DNA from: a virus
Virus record (IMG/VR): IMGVR_UViG_3300032069_000007
Span: 1-64,000 of that record
DNA: 64,000 nt
Direction: 5' to 3' (one strand)
In this document: piece after piece, positions 1 to 7,990 of the stretch
How positions within the stretch are numbered: the first letter of the stretch is position 1
Layout: each line of letters starts with the position of its first letter
The notes under the pieces: model-generated
The model's database searches: none
Told to the model about the DNA's origin: nothing
The model's input: the letters and a program-made list of their open reading frames with translations, nothing else
Translations under genes and position numbers: made by a program

Positions 1-89
1 AAATAGAGCGGGCTATCGTCAAGGGGCAGATCGCGGGGCTGGAGGCGCGGCTGCAAGAGCTGGATCGGGTTCAGGCGATCCAAAGTTGA
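1..89 (+). CDS. C-terminal fragment of an unknown protein
   Basis: An open frame enters at the left edge and stops at TGA 87-89. The visible 28 residues end in VQAIQS and are Leu/Glu/Arg-rich with heptad-like spacing (IAGLEARLQELD), suggesting the end of a coiled coil. The next gene starts 19 bases downstream behind a GGGGGAGA ribosome site, so this is probably the preceding member of the same operon. Function cannot be inferred. Confidence 0.55.
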   Translation, partial: IERAIVKGQIAGLEARLQELDRVQAIQS

Positions 90-108
90 ACGAAAGGGGG
101 AGATCGAG

Positions 109-489
109 ATGGTTGTAATGCACAGCGACAAAACTGGTCGCCGACTACTGGGCTGGGAGGATTACTGCATCGCCGAGTACGCGATGATCCCAGATTTGAC
201 GCTGGCCGCGCTTCACCGCTACGTGGAGGAGGGATGCCCGACCGGGGGTTTCCTTCGCGCGGTGTTGGTCCATGAGCTGTTCTGGGCCGTGGCGACCGCT
301 GACGCCCAGAACCTGGCCGCGCTCAGGAAAATATGCCTGCTGATCCACAGCTGCGCGCCGGGGGATTGCCATGGGTCCGAGAAGGCGGTTGACGAGTGGA
401 TTGCACTGGGCGGCTGCCGGGGCTGGGAGGCACAGCAGGCGCGGGTCAGGGAACAGCAGGAGGGCGCCAATGCTCTGCCAGCAGTGTGA
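109..489 (+). CDS. Hypothetical protein, 126 aa
   Basis: Starts at ATG 109 after a purine-rich AAAGGGGGAGA site. The protein is soluble, with no signal peptide or membrane segment. It has a Trp-Glu-Asp N-terminal segment and four Cys (CLLIHSCAPGDC and a later GGC) that could form a metal or disulfide cluster. I do not recognise the family. Its end overlaps the 26-codon frame at 470-550, consistent with translational coupling in a tightly packed early operon. Confidence 0.6.
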   Translation: MVVMHSDKTGRRLLGWEDYCIAEYAMIPDLTLAALHRYVEEGCPTGGFLRAVLVHELFWAVATADAQNLAALRKICLLIHSCAPGDCHGSEKAVDEWIALGGCRGWEAQQARVREQQEGANALPAV

Positions 490-550
490 GGACGCGGAGG
501 CGATGGTGCGGGAGCGCGAATCGGTCGCGACGATACAGAAGGGGGGATGA
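470..550 (+). CDS. Mini-protein with CxxC motif, 26 aa
   Basis: ATG 470 opens a 26-codon frame beginning MLCQQCEDAEAM, with CxxC at residues 3-6. It lies inside the end of the preceding gene, and its TGA overlaps the ATG of the next gene (ATGA at 547-550). That bridging arrangement is the main evidence for translation. It could be a lone zinc knuckle peptide or simply a coupling frame that carries ribosomes to the next start. A similar bridging CxxC mini-frame occurs at 6285-6329. Confidence 0.4.
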   Translation: MLCQQCEDAEAMVRERESVATIQKGG

Positions 551-996
551 AATTGGAGGCTGTGACAACATTGGAGCTCGTGGCCGAGGGCCAGGCGGAG
601 GCCATCTCGGACGAGGAGGTAGTCCTGCTGGTTCTACGGACCCGGGAGTATGAGGCTACGGCGCGAGATGCGAGGAAGCAGGCCGAGAAGGAGCTCGAAA
701 AGCGGCTGCGCGCGCGGTCGGGAAGGGCGATAGTCGTTGACGACCTGGTTGCTTCTCTTAGGGCCGGCAGCAGGACGGAATACGACTACCCGGTGCTAGA
801 GCATTTGTATGACCTCGTTGGCGAGCGGGCAATCGCCCGGGTCGCTCTTGAAAACGCGAGCGGCGGGTTTGTCGATGCGCTACTGGAAGAGTATCCGAAC
901 GCGGCCGGAATCATCATCGCCGCCCGGGTCGTGACGGAGACTGAGGAGAGGATCAAGATCAAGAAGTGCAAACGGGGGAAGGGGGCGAGCGAATGA
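547..996 (+). CDS. Hypothetical protein, 149 aa
   Basis: ATG 547 overlaps the stop of the upstream mini-frame. Residues 30-60 are a charged helix rich in Lys, Glu and Arg (DARKQAEKELEKRLRAR), followed by a more hydrophobic helical region and a basic tail ending KIKKCKRGKGASE. This suggests a DNA- or protein-binding helical protein, but no family is recognised. The next gene starts inside its stop codon (ATGA at 993-996). Confidence 0.6.
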   Translation: MKLEAVTTLELVAEGQAEAISDEEVVLLVLRTREYEATARDARKQAEKELEKRLRARSGRAIVVDDLVASLRAGSRTEYDYPVLEHLYDLVGERAIARVALENASGGFVDALLEEYPNAAGIIIAARVVTETEERIKIKKCKRGKGASE

Positions 997-1256
997 GCGA
1001 TGGGCAGAGGAGGAGCCCGGGCCTGAACCTCGTCGGTTGCTTTGGGGCCATAACCCTTGGCGCCCTGCTCTGGCTGGCGATCATTCAGGGCGTCCGGTGG
1101 TGTCGTGCAGTCCTTCAGGGGCCGTACGCCCACGAGTGCTTTGCAAATCTCTTTTGGATCGCCCTTGGCGTCCTGGCCCTCTGGTGCATGTGGCAACTAG
1201 CGCGGCTCGAAGCGCGAGGCCAGTCTGGACGGAAAGGAGGCACGCACAGACTTTAA
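993..1256 (+). CDS. Small membrane protein with two TM helices, 87 aa
   Basis: ATG 993 overlaps the stop of the previous gene; an upstream in-frame ATG (966) is less likely because this start is coupled. Two hydrophobic segments are visible, about residues 11-34 (VGCFGAITLGALLWLAII) and 51-68 (LFWIALGVLALWCMW), separated by a short polar loop, with a basic C-terminus. Topology suggests an inner-membrane hairpin. Its place among replication genes argues against a holin, but a lysis or membrane-anchoring role cannot be excluded. Confidence 0.55.
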   Translation: MSDGQRRSPGLNLVGCFGAITLGALLWLAIIQGVRWCRAVLQGPYAHECFANLFWIALGVLALWCMWQLARLEARGQSGRKGGTHRL

Positions 1257-1263
1257 CTGATTT

Positions 1264-1300
1264 GGGCCTGGAAGCGGCTTCCCAGCCAACCCCCAGGCCC
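1264..1300 (+). other. Branched RNA hairpin in a leader
   Basis: GGGCCTGG (1264-1271) pairs perfectly with CCAGGCCC (1293-1300), and the loop holds a second hairpin GGAAG-CGG-CTTCC (1270-1282, alternative pairing). No T-run follows, so it is not a standard terminator. It lies in the only real gap of this operon, upstream of the 1342 gene, and may control or protect that message. Confidence 0.4.
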
Positions 1301-1341
1301 GCACTTAGGACATAGAGGAGACACAAGGAGTATAACACGAA

Positions 1342-2475
1342 ATGGCAACAGAAACAAGTCAAAAAGAGACGGCGCTCGCAACGTTCGGCGGGTTCGCGGT
1401 GGATGAGATTATCCCAAGGAAGCTCTATCGGGACCGCAAGTTCCGCGAGCACTTCAACGTCCTCTTTAGTGAGAGCGTGTTCGAGATGGTCCCACCAATC
1501 TACCGACCGATGATCGGGATGGTTGTGATTGACCTCTCGGGTGAGACGTACGCAATCCCCGGGAGCCAGGATCGCGGCCTCTCAAAGGTCGCTATCTCCA
1601 AAATCGGAAACGAGAGGGGCCTATCCTTCGAGGCTCCAATCCAAGTATCGCCCCACTCTGATGTGAACAACTACGAGTTCTGCTCCTTTGCCCTCGGTCG
1701 CGCGTACGATGGGAACTTCCAGCGCGTCCCCGGAACCGCGCACTGGCACTGGGAAGTTGCGCTGGATAAGAATGAGCGCATTGGGATCAAGAAGGGCGAG
1801 AAGGACCCGAAGGCATATGCGCTTCGCCGGACAAGGGAAGAGAGGGACTATGCAGCAGAGCGGACAGCCACCAGGTCGATGCTGAGCGCGGCGCGATTCT
1901 TCTGCTCGCTGAAGACTTCCTATACAGTCGAAGAAGTGAAAAAGCCGTTCCTTGTCGCCAAACTCGTCCCGAACACGGACGATCCGGCAATACATGCGGC
2001 GATGGTTCAGAATGCTGTCCTCGGGGTTCAGATGCTGTATCCCGCTGCGCCCCTGCCCGCCGAGCTCGTCGCGGCCCTGCCGGTTGAGGTCGCCCCAGAC
2101 CTCCCGAATGGCGATGAAAACCAGGAGGAGCCGCAAGCGACCACGGACCCCCAGAACCCCGAACCCCAGGCAACCGATGCCCCACCGCCGGTCGACGAGC
2201 AGGTGCCGGTTGACGCAGAGACCAGTGAAGGCGAACCCCTGAGTCTTGTCCATCCGACTCCAGCGGAACAGCGCCAGGCCGAGAAACGCGAAATAATCGA
2301 GGACCTGAACGCCTCGGCCGCTGGCGGACAACTTGACAAGGCCACGCTACGGGACATCATACGCGACGTCCTGGGTTTGCGGAACGGGCAGGCCACGCCC
2401 CACCTGTCGCTTCTCGACCTGCCGAGTTTGCGTAGCGTCCGGGCGCGTGCGAGAGAGGCGAAGGCAAGGGCATGA
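1342..2475 (+). CDS. Early phage protein, possible DNA recombination function, 377 aa
   Basis: ATG 1342 follows AAGGAG (1327-1332) at good spacing. Residues 1-235 look globular; residues 240-300 are a Pro/Glu/Asp/Gln-rich linker; the end is a charged helix. The segment around residues 170-210 (RTATRSMLSAARFF then YTVEEVKKPFLVAKLVP) resembles a group of phage early proteins I have seen near recombination genes. Position immediately before an SbcD/SbcC-type nuclease pair fits a DNA-binding or strand-annealing role. That is inference only; no catalytic motif is visible. Confidence 0.55.
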   Translation: MATETSQKETALATFGGFAVDEIIPRKLYRDRKFREHFNVLFSESVFEMVPPIYRPMIGMVVIDLSGETYAIPGSQDRGLSKVAISKIGNERGLSFEAPIQVSPHSDVNNYEFCSFALGRAYDGNFQRVPGTAHWHWEVALDKNERIGIKKGEKDPKAYALRRTREERDYAAERTATRSMLSAARFFCSLKTSYTVEEVKKPFLVAKLVPNTDDPAIHAAMVQNAVLGVQMLYPAAPLPAELVAALPVEVAPDLPNGDENQEEPQATTDPQNPEPQATDAPPPVDEQVPVDAETSEGEPLSLVHPTPAEQRQAEKREIIEDLNASAAGGQLDKATLRDIIRDVLGLRNGQATPHLSLLDLPSLRSVRARAREAKARA

Positions 2476-3005
2476 TAACCAGAACTGTCGTGGACGGCGA
2501 AACGACGAGGCTGGAATTGTCCATAGAGGGAAGTGTCGATGCTCTGTGGGTTTCCCTGTCCAGTCTCCCGCAATCTCGCGACCGCTACCCGCACCTAGAT
2601 GAAATCCACCCTTTGAGTGTCGATCCGGTCATCAGGGGGTCAGTTTGGCTCACTGGGAACCAAAGCTGCGCTGCCGAGAAGAACGAACGCGGGCCGTTGC
2701 GGTTGATCTGTGTGCGCGGCGGGGATCACTCCTGGCCGGACGGGATCGAACCGCTTATCGTCGACCTTGGCCAGAACCTCATGGCGAGGGCCAACGAGGT
2801 CGAGCCCCTGGTTCGACTAATCGAGCAGCAGTCGCAATCACTTGTGGACGCGGTCCTCGGTATAGATGCGCAACTCGCCGAACTCCGAGAGAGGGCCGAC
2901 CTCTGTTGGGAACGTTCTCTACCGCCGAAACCAGCGACTACCGAACCGGGACGTGGCATCCGATGGCCGTGGTCTCTGCGCAGAAGGGAGCCGGAATCGC
3001 CATGA
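2472..3005 (+). CDS. Hypothetical protein, 177 aa
   Basis: ATG 2472 overlaps the upstream TGA (ATGA), and its own TGA overlaps the ATG of the SbcD-like gene at 3002, so it is translationally coupled on both sides. The protein has a beta-rich first half, a long amphipathic helix (about residues 105-150) and a basic Arg/Pro tail ending RRREPESP. Family not recognised. Its position suggests an accessory to the nuclease pair. Confidence 0.6.
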   Translation: MITRTVVDGETTRLELSIEGSVDALWVSLSSLPQSRDRYPHLDEIHPLSVDPVIRGSVWLTGNQSCAAEKNERGPLRLICVRGGDHSWPDGIEPLIVDLGQNLMARANEVEPLVRLIEQQSQSLVDAVLGIDAQLAELRERADLCWERSLPPKPATTEPGRGIRWPWSLRRREPESP

Positions 3006-4177
3006 GGATCGCTGCGTTTGCGGACTGTCACATTGGCAACTACGGGACAAAACTCGACCCCGAGACGGGTCTCAACGCGCGATTGATTGACTGCGTGAAC
3101 TCGCTGCGGTTTGTGTGCGAGGATGCCAAGGCGCGCGGGGCTGAGGTTATACTGTTCGCCGGGGACATGTTCCGATCGCCCACAGCAAAACCGACGCCGA
3201 CGGAGCTGGTGTTGGCGGCGGACGGCCTGGTCGGCGACCTCCCGGTGATAGGGATTGATGGGAACCACGACGTCCCCCGATCAATCGGAGAGGTAACTGC
3301 CCTGGCACCCTTGCCGAGCAACGGGTGGTCTGAGAGGACCAGGCCAGAGATTGAGATCGTGGAGTCAGAGGAGTGGCGTCTTCAGCTCGCCTACCTCCCC
3401 TGGCCGAACAGGTCGGCGCTGGCGGCAGCGGTGCCGGATTACCACAAGGTCTCGCCGCAGGATGCGGATCGGCTTGTCGCGGCGCATCTGCAGAGCATCC
3501 TGCGGGGCCTGGCGGCCCAACTCAATCCCTCGATGCCCTCGATCCTCCTGGCGCACATCTCAATAGACAGCGCAGAGGTCGGGGCCGAGCGGCAGATCAT
3601 GGCCGGGCGGGACATCACGATTCCGCTCTCGGCAATCCCGGAGGAGTTCGGGTTCGCGGTTCTCGGTCACGTCCACAAACCCCAGGACTTCGCGCGTCAG
3701 GGTAGGCCGAACGTGTTCTACTGCGGTTCGACCGAGCGGGTGGATTTTGGAGAGGAAACGGAAGAAAAGTCCTACGTCCTCCTGGACACGGACGCGGGAA
3801 CCTGGGAGCGAGTGCCGATTCCGTGCAGGGAATACAAGACGTTCAACTATGAACTTTGCGCGGACGGTCACGAGGGCGAGGATTTCGACTGCAACATGGA
3901 CCGCCAGGCCATCTGCCGTGTGAGGATCAAGCGCCCAGAGAACATGCGCCCAGATTATGCCAAACTCCAGAAATGGGCCGAGGAGTCCGGGTCTTGGGAC
4001 TTCAGGGGCTTCGTCGAGGAGGTCGAGCGCACCGCGGCGGTCCGGTCCAAAGAGATTGTTGAGGCCAAGTCGCTGACGGAACTCCTGGAGGTCTGGCACG
4101 AAGCAAAAGGCTGCGGTGTGCCGCTCGACCACCTTACCACCGCTGCGGTTAGCCTGGAGAGGACGGTGCTCAAATGA
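3002..4177 (+). CDS. sbcD: SbcD/Mre11-like exonuclease subunit, 391 aa
   Basis: This is a calcineurin-like metallophosphoesterase of the SbcD/Mre11/T4 gp47 type. Motifs in order are ADCHIG (residues 7-12), AGDMF, GNHD, LLAHIS and LGHVHKPQ, which together form the two-metal nuclease site. The partner encoded next is SbcC-like. The complex would process double-strand ends and hairpins during replication and recombination. The start is ATG 3002, overlapping the upstream stop; upstream in-frame codons back to about 2645 look like non-coding shadow. The ATG of sbcC overlaps its stop at 4174-4177. Confidence 0.88.
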   Translation: MRIAAFADCHIGNYGTKLDPETGLNARLIDCVNSLRFVCEDAKARGAEVILFAGDMFRSPTAKPTPTELVLAADGLVGDLPVIGIDGNHDVPRSIGEVTALAPLPSNGWSERTRPEIEIVESEEWRLQLAYLPWPNRSALAAAVPDYHKVSPQDADRLVAAHLQSILRGLAAQLNPSMPSILLAHISIDSAEVGAERQIMAGRDITIPLSAIPEEFGFAVLGHVHKPQDFARQGRPNVFYCGSTERVDFGEETEEKSYVLLDTDAGTWERVPIPCREYKTFNYELCADGHEGEDFDCNMDRQAICRVRIKRPENMRPDYAKLQKWAEESGSWDFRGFVEEVERTAAVRSKEIVEAKSLTELLEVWHEAKGCGVPLDHLTTAAVSLERTVLK

Positions 4178-6288
4178 GACCCACTCGATTGACCCTACAG
4201 AACTATAGGAGCTTTCAAGACGTTGACCTGGACCTCTCGGGGATCGAGGCTGCGGCCATAACCGGGGCAAATGGCGCGGGGAAGAGCTGCCTCGCTGAGA
4301 GCGTTCTCTACGCGCTCTTTGGCGAGGGGCGCTCGTCAACCGTAGATGGGGTCGTCCGACTCGGGGAGCGCGACTCCAGCGTGAAACTGGAGTATCTCCA
4401 CGACGGCGCCACGTACTCGGTGATCCGGAAGCGCAGCCGGGGCCAGAAAAGTGAGCTGCAGTACCTAATGCGCGGGCGCGACGACGATCTTTGGCGGGCG
4501 CTCTCCGAGGCATCAATCGCAGAAACGCAGGCGAAGATCATCAAGGACTTGGCGATGGACGGCGCACTCTTCCGCCATTCCAGCTTCGTAGGCCAGGGGG
4601 AGAGCGCCGCCTTCTGCGAGGCGACGCCGGCTGAGCGTAAGGCCGTGCTCTACGGGATCCTGGAGGATAGACTTGCGCAATTCGCAGCGCTACACGAGGC
4701 CGCGAAGGCGACTGTGAAGGCACTCGACGAGGCGCTGGCGGTAGCGGCTGCCAGTCGTGAGCGGCTCCAGACCCTGGTTGCGATGCGTGAGACCACTGAG
4801 ACAGCGAGGGCTGGCGCCGAGGAACAACTCGATCTCGCCCGCGGCAAGGTTGCGAAGGAGGAAGAGCGGACAAACACCCTGCGTGAGTCGCTCGCACAGC
4901 ATGAGGCCGCCCTGAACCGCTTGGCCGCTGCCAGAGCGGAGTGTACCAAACTGGAGGGCGAGGGCGCCGATCTCGCACGCCAACAAGATGAGTGGCAAAC
5001 CATCCTCGATGCCGACCAGGCATTACTGCGGGAGGCCGAGGTCATCCGGCGAGATGCCGAGGTAGCCGACCGGCTGGAGGCCGACCTTAAAGAGTTTGCC
5101 GAGAGGCGGCAGGCACTGCAGTTGGCCGAATCTGCGCACGAACGCGCCGAGGCCGACTGCAAGGCCGCCCAGGATCAGTACAACCGGGCACTCGACCACG
5201 CAGGCGCGGCCGGTCGAGTCCCGTGCCTGGAGACGGACCTAGCGCCGCGTTGCCCCCTGCTGCTCCTTGCGCAGTCCACCGCATCCGACGACGAACTGAC
5301 GATCCTCGATGAGCACTGCAAGAAGGCAGACCAGGCCCACCGGGAGGCCTACGCCGCGTGGGAGAGTGCCGATAGCGCCTACGATGAGAGGGCCCACAGG
5401 GAGGCCCAGGCAGACTACGACACCCGCGTTTGGGCCCGGCCAGAACTCGCCAACCTGGCCGGTGCGGAGGCGCGCGCGGAGGGGGCGAAGACTGCCCTGC
5501 GGGAAGTCGCGAAGCGGCAGGAAACGACCGAGCGGGAATTGAGTGAACTCCGTCAGGAATGCACCGACCTGGACCTCAAGACCGCCGGTGCCGAGGCCCT
5601 CGCCGAATCTCTGCGCGTTGCTGAAGCACTCCTCGAGGCCGCGCGCTCCGAGGTCGAACAGTACACTCGCGAGGTCGCCATCAACGACGAGCGTCTGCGG
5701 CAGGTCGCGGAGGCCTGGGTCGAGCTCGAGCACGTCGAGCAAGAGGTTGCCAACCAAGGGCGGACTCGCACGATCTATGCGACACTCCAGGAGGCGTTTG
5801 GCCGCGACGGAATCCCCGCGCTCATCATTGATGCGACAGTGCCGGCGCTCGAGGAGATCGCCAACGACATACTTGCTGGCTTGTCCGATGCTGGGATGAG
5901 CCTGAAATTCGCCACGCAGCGGCTCAAGGTCACAGGCGGGATCGCCGAGACGTTGGACATCATCGTCTCAGACCAGCTCGGGGAGCGCCCCTATGAGGAT
6001 TTTTCCGGCGGCGAGAAACTCAGGGTAGACCTGGCTGTGCGCATCGCCCTGGGGCGGTTGTTGGCACAGAGGACTGGGGCGCCGGTCCAACTTCTAGTTT
6101 TGGATGAAGCCTGCGCGCCCCTGGATCAACCTGGTGAGGACGCGCTTGTGGACTGTGTCAACAAACTCTCCTCCACTTTCGCATGCATCCTGGCGATCAG
6201 CCATCGCGAATCACTCCGAGACAGGTTGCCGCAGCAACTTCTTGTCAGCAAGGGGCCGGGCGGTTCTGTGGTGGAGGTGGTGCAGTGA
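4174..6288 (+). CDS. sbcC: SbcC/Rad50-like ATPase subunit, 704 aa
   Basis: SMC-type ATPase partner of the SbcD-like protein. Walker A is GANGAGKS (residues 31-38). A long coiled coil rich in Ala, Glu and Arg spans about residues 165-540. The C-terminal lobe holds the signature FSGGEKLRVDLA and Walker B/D-loop LLVLDEACAPLDQPG, followed by the switch His in AISHRE. The mid-coil region that normally carries the CxxC zinc hook instead reads PCLETDLAPRCPLL, a C-x8-C spacing, so the hook is atypical. Length is close to phage gp46-type proteins. A 14-codon frame starts inside its stop. Confidence 0.87.
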   Translation: MRPTRLTLQNYRSFQDVDLDLSGIEAAAITGANGAGKSCLAESVLYALFGEGRSSTVDGVVRLGERDSSVKLEYLHDGATYSVIRKRSRGQKSELQYLMRGRDDDLWRALSEASIAETQAKIIKDLAMDGALFRHSSFVGQGESAAFCEATPAERKAVLYGILEDRLAQFAALHEAAKATVKALDEALAVAAASRERLQTLVAMRETTETARAGAEEQLDLARGKVAKEEERTNTLRESLAQHEAALNRLAAARAECTKLEGEGADLARQQDEWQTILDADQALLREAEVIRRDAEVADRLEADLKEFAERRQALQLAESAHERAEADCKAAQDQYNRALDHAGAAGRVPCLETDLAPRCPLLLLAQSTASDDELTILDEHCKKADQAHREAYAAWESADSAYDERAHREAQADYDTRVWARPELANLAGAEARAEGAKTALREVAKRQETTERELSELRQECTDLDLKTAGAEALAESLRVAEALLEAARSEVEQYTREVAINDERLRQVAEAWVELEHVEQEVANQGRTRTIYATLQEAFGRDGIPALIIDATVPALEEIANDILAGLSDAGMSLKFATQRLKVTGGIAETLDIIVSDQLGERPYEDFSGGEKLRVDLAVRIALGRLLAQRTGAPVQLLVLDEACAPLDQPGEDALVDCVNKLSSTFACILAISHRESLRDRLPQQLLVSKGPGGSVVEVVQ

Positions 6289-6329
6289 AAAAGTGCTCGA
6301 AGTGCGGGGAGGATACATCCGTTGGCTAA
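6285..6329 (+). CDS. Bridging mini-protein with CxxC, 14 aa
   Basis: GTG 6285 overlaps the sbcC stop (GTGA). The frame encodes MKKCSKCGEDTSVG and ends at TAA 6327-6329, inside the TTG-started gene at 6322. It carries a zinc-knuckle-like CxxCG. It may be a relic zinc-ribbon N-terminus or a coupling leader that keeps ribosomes on the message. Evidence is positional only. Confidence 0.3.
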   Translation: MKKCSKCGEDTSVG

Positions 6330-6576
6330 ACGCGTAGGATTTCGGCAACCCCGTAGCTTGCAATGCGAGGGGAAGACGAACTATCACACGCAGGCGGCAG
6401 CGGAGCGGCGGGCCTTGAAACTAAGAGGGAGGTCTGGGACTCCCATCGGCGACTACCCCTGCCCCCATTGTGGCGGCTGGCACGTAGGTCATCGAAAGCG
6501 AGACAACTTTGGCCGGGGGTCGGGTCAAATGCGTACCCTGCAAACTGAAACTGTCCCCGACCCCCGGCCCGAATGA
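6322..6576 (+). CDS. Small zinc-knuckle protein, 84 aa
   Basis: TTG 6322 starts a frame with a single C (QCEGK) followed by YPCPHCGGWHVGH near residues 48-60. The CxxCxxWHxGH arrangement is common in small phage proteins and probably binds zinc. The region around residues 20-40 is basic and helical, suggesting nucleic-acid binding. GGAGGA lies about 8 bases upstream of the TTG. The downstream gene overlaps its stop region. No specific role can be given. Confidence 0.5.
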   Translation: MAKRVGFRQPRSLQCEGKTNYHTQAAAERRALKLRGRSGTPIGDYPCPHCGGWHVGHRKRDNFGRGSGQMRTLQTETVPDPRPE

Positions 6577-6590
6577 AAGGAGGTTCGGAT

Positions 6591-6893
6591 TTGAGCGAGA
6601 TTAGGAAATTCGTCTGCGACTTTTGCCGCGAAGAGTCTGCGGACCCGAGGACCTGGCTGGTCCTTGTCAGTGTCTTGGTGCAGCGTCTCAAGACGGGGAA
6701 AGAGGTGCTCAGGCGCAGGCGCGTGGAGTTCTGCGGGCCGGGTTGCCTCGACCACTGGCTGCATCGGGAGGTAGGGGAGGGCGTTTCCCGCACACGTGAC
6801 GGGGCACCCGAGGCCACTCACACGGGCACGCTGTCGGAGGCCCAGCTGCTTGCCGCCTGCGGTAAGGTCACGGCGGCAGCGCACGAGAACTGA
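6591..6893 (+). CDS. Zinc-binding hypothetical protein, 100 aa
   Basis: AGGAGG at 6578-6583 sits seven bases before TTG 6591, so TTG is preferred to the in-frame ATG 6573, which overlaps the ribosome site. CDFC near the N-terminus and CGPGC about 40 residues later form a plausible four-Cys treble-clef or FCS-like zinc site (CxxC...CGPGC). The stretch between is basic (RLKTGKEVLRRRRVEF). The protein probably binds nucleic acid or a partner; family unknown. Confidence 0.55.
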   Translation: MSEIRKFVCDFCREESADPRTWLVLVSVLVQRLKTGKEVLRRRRVEFCGPGCLDHWLHREVGEGVSRTRDGAPEATHTGTLSEAQLLAACGKVTAAAHEN

Positions 6894-6898
6894 GGGCG

Positions 6899-7105
6899 AT
6901 GGCGCATATCTGTGCGCACGAGTTGAAGAACGTGCCGCCCATCTGGGTGCCGCACGCGGACTGGGAGTGCCAGCACTGTTTCCGGCGGAGCGCGGCAGTG
7001 GCAAACAAGGGCCAGCGGCCTTACAGTCCACAGCGGCCAGCCAGAAACCAGGCACGGACGTTGGCAGATGAAGATCTGGAGGAGGAAGATGGGGAGTCCC
7101 TATAA
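6899..7105 (+). CDS. Hypothetical small protein, 68 aa
   Basis: ATG 6899 lies six bases after the previous stop. The protein has one isolated Cys near the N-terminus, a DWECQHC pair and an acidic C-terminus (EDLEEEDGESL). That could be half of a zinc ribbon. It overlaps the next gene. No family recognised. Confidence 0.4.
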   Translation: MAHICAHELKNVPPIWVPHADWECQHCFRRSAAVANKGQRPYSPQRPARNQARTLADEDLEEEDGESL

Positions 7106-7547
7106 GCACGTGAGACTGGATTGGTTTCGGAAACACCTCGAGGGCCTGGACGCACAGGAGATGAAGGCCCAGGGGTGGCGGGCCAAACCCATTCAGGTGT
7201 GGGAGGACAGGGCCGGGTTCGAGTGCCAGTTCCGGCCGCTCTCCGTGACGCTCTCGGCCCATCACGTCAGCGGCCGACGATGGTTGCGACTGAACATCGC
7301 ACACCCGAGTTCTATTCCGACCTACCTCGATGTGGCGAGGCTGAAGGATTTATTCATCGGGGTAAGTCTCGTCGGCGTCCAGCCATTCACCCCACTCACG
7401 AGGCTGGCGAACGGACAGCGGAACTTCATCGATGTGTGGGCCTGCCTTGATGGACTTGACCGGGGTGCGCTCTTGGATTTCGATGCCGCATTGGACGGAT
7501 CCACAGCGCAGGAAGCTCCTTCTGTCGGGGCGTCGCTGGATGGCTAG
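7089..7547 (+). CDS. Hypothetical protein, DUF7694-like (tentative), 152 aa
   Basis: GGAGGAGGAAG directly precedes ATG 7089, which I prefer to the in-frame ATG 7068. The middle of the protein (HVSGRRWLRLNIAHP then PTYLDVARLKDLFIG) resembles the small phage family in which a basic beta strand is followed by PTWDDLK-like and nucleobase-like segments (DUF7694). The usual C-terminal YVN-HPYCLHLW is only vaguely echoed by FIDVWACLDG, so the assignment is weak. Its stop lies inside the next gene. Confidence 0.45.
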   Translation: MGSPYKHVRLDWFRKHLEGLDAQEMKAQGWRAKPIQVWEDRAGFECQFRPLSVTLSAHHVSGRRWLRLNIAHPSSIPTYLDVARLKDLFIGVSLVGVQPFTPLTRLANGQRNFIDVWACLDGLDRGALLDFDAALDGSTAQEAPSVGASLDG

Positions 7548-7803
7548 GGTTGTCGATCTCACTAAATTGCACGACGGTAAGGAGGCTTGGTACGAGTTCC
7601 GGATCTCCGCTGCGCCGGGGGATTTCGAGCGCACGATCGCGAAACTCAAGCAGTTCGTGCCCCACGAGGACGGGAGTCGCGTCTACGATCCGGAGCGGAA
7701 ACGATGGGCTGTTCGTGAGAAATATGCGGACGTCCTGGCCAGGATATTTGAGAACTTCCAGGCCGCCAGGGACGCGCTCGAGAGCCAGGGGGCGCTGTTC
7801 TGA
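7540..7803 (+). CDS. Hypothetical protein, 87 aa
   Basis: ATG 7540 overlaps the previous stop. The sequence contains FERTIAKLKQFVPHEDGSRVYDPERKRWAVREKYADVL (shown here only as a landmark: a helix, then a strand-turn ending in W-A-V). The pattern of a predicted strand with D-P-E-R-K-R-W resembles the small HARP-like fold seen again at about 37600-37800 (WDPDRKVWIV). That suggests a short nucleic-acid-binding domain; this is inference from pattern only. Confidence 0.5.
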   Translation: MARVVDLTKLHDGKEAWYEFRISAAPGDFERTIAKLKQFVPHEDGSRVYDPERKRWAVREKYADVLARIFENFQAARDALESQGALF

Positions 7804-7825
7804 CGAGGAGAGAGCGAGGAAAGTA

Positions 7826-7990
7826 ATGGGCTCTACGCTGATAGTGAAGAATTGCTACGGCACGGTGATCGCCGAGAGTTCAGACGAGAACGAGATCGCC
7901 GCGGCGGTTAGGGCCATTGGCCAAGTGAGGACGGAGAAGAAGCAGGAGAAATCTTCGGAGGTGGGAGATGGCCAGACGCAGAATGATTGA
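7826..7990 (+). CDS. Hypothetical small protein, 54 aa
   Basis: ATG 7826 follows a purine-rich GAGAGAGCGAGGAAAG site. The protein begins MGSTLIVKNCYGTVIAESSDE and ends in a polar Lys/Glu/Gln-rich tail. It overlaps the start of the DnaD-like gene at 7968. Family unknown; evidence is spacing, ribosome site and overlap. Confidence 0.4.
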   Translation: MGSTLIVKNCYGTVIAESSDENEIAAAVRAIGQVRTEKKQEKSSEVGDGQTQND

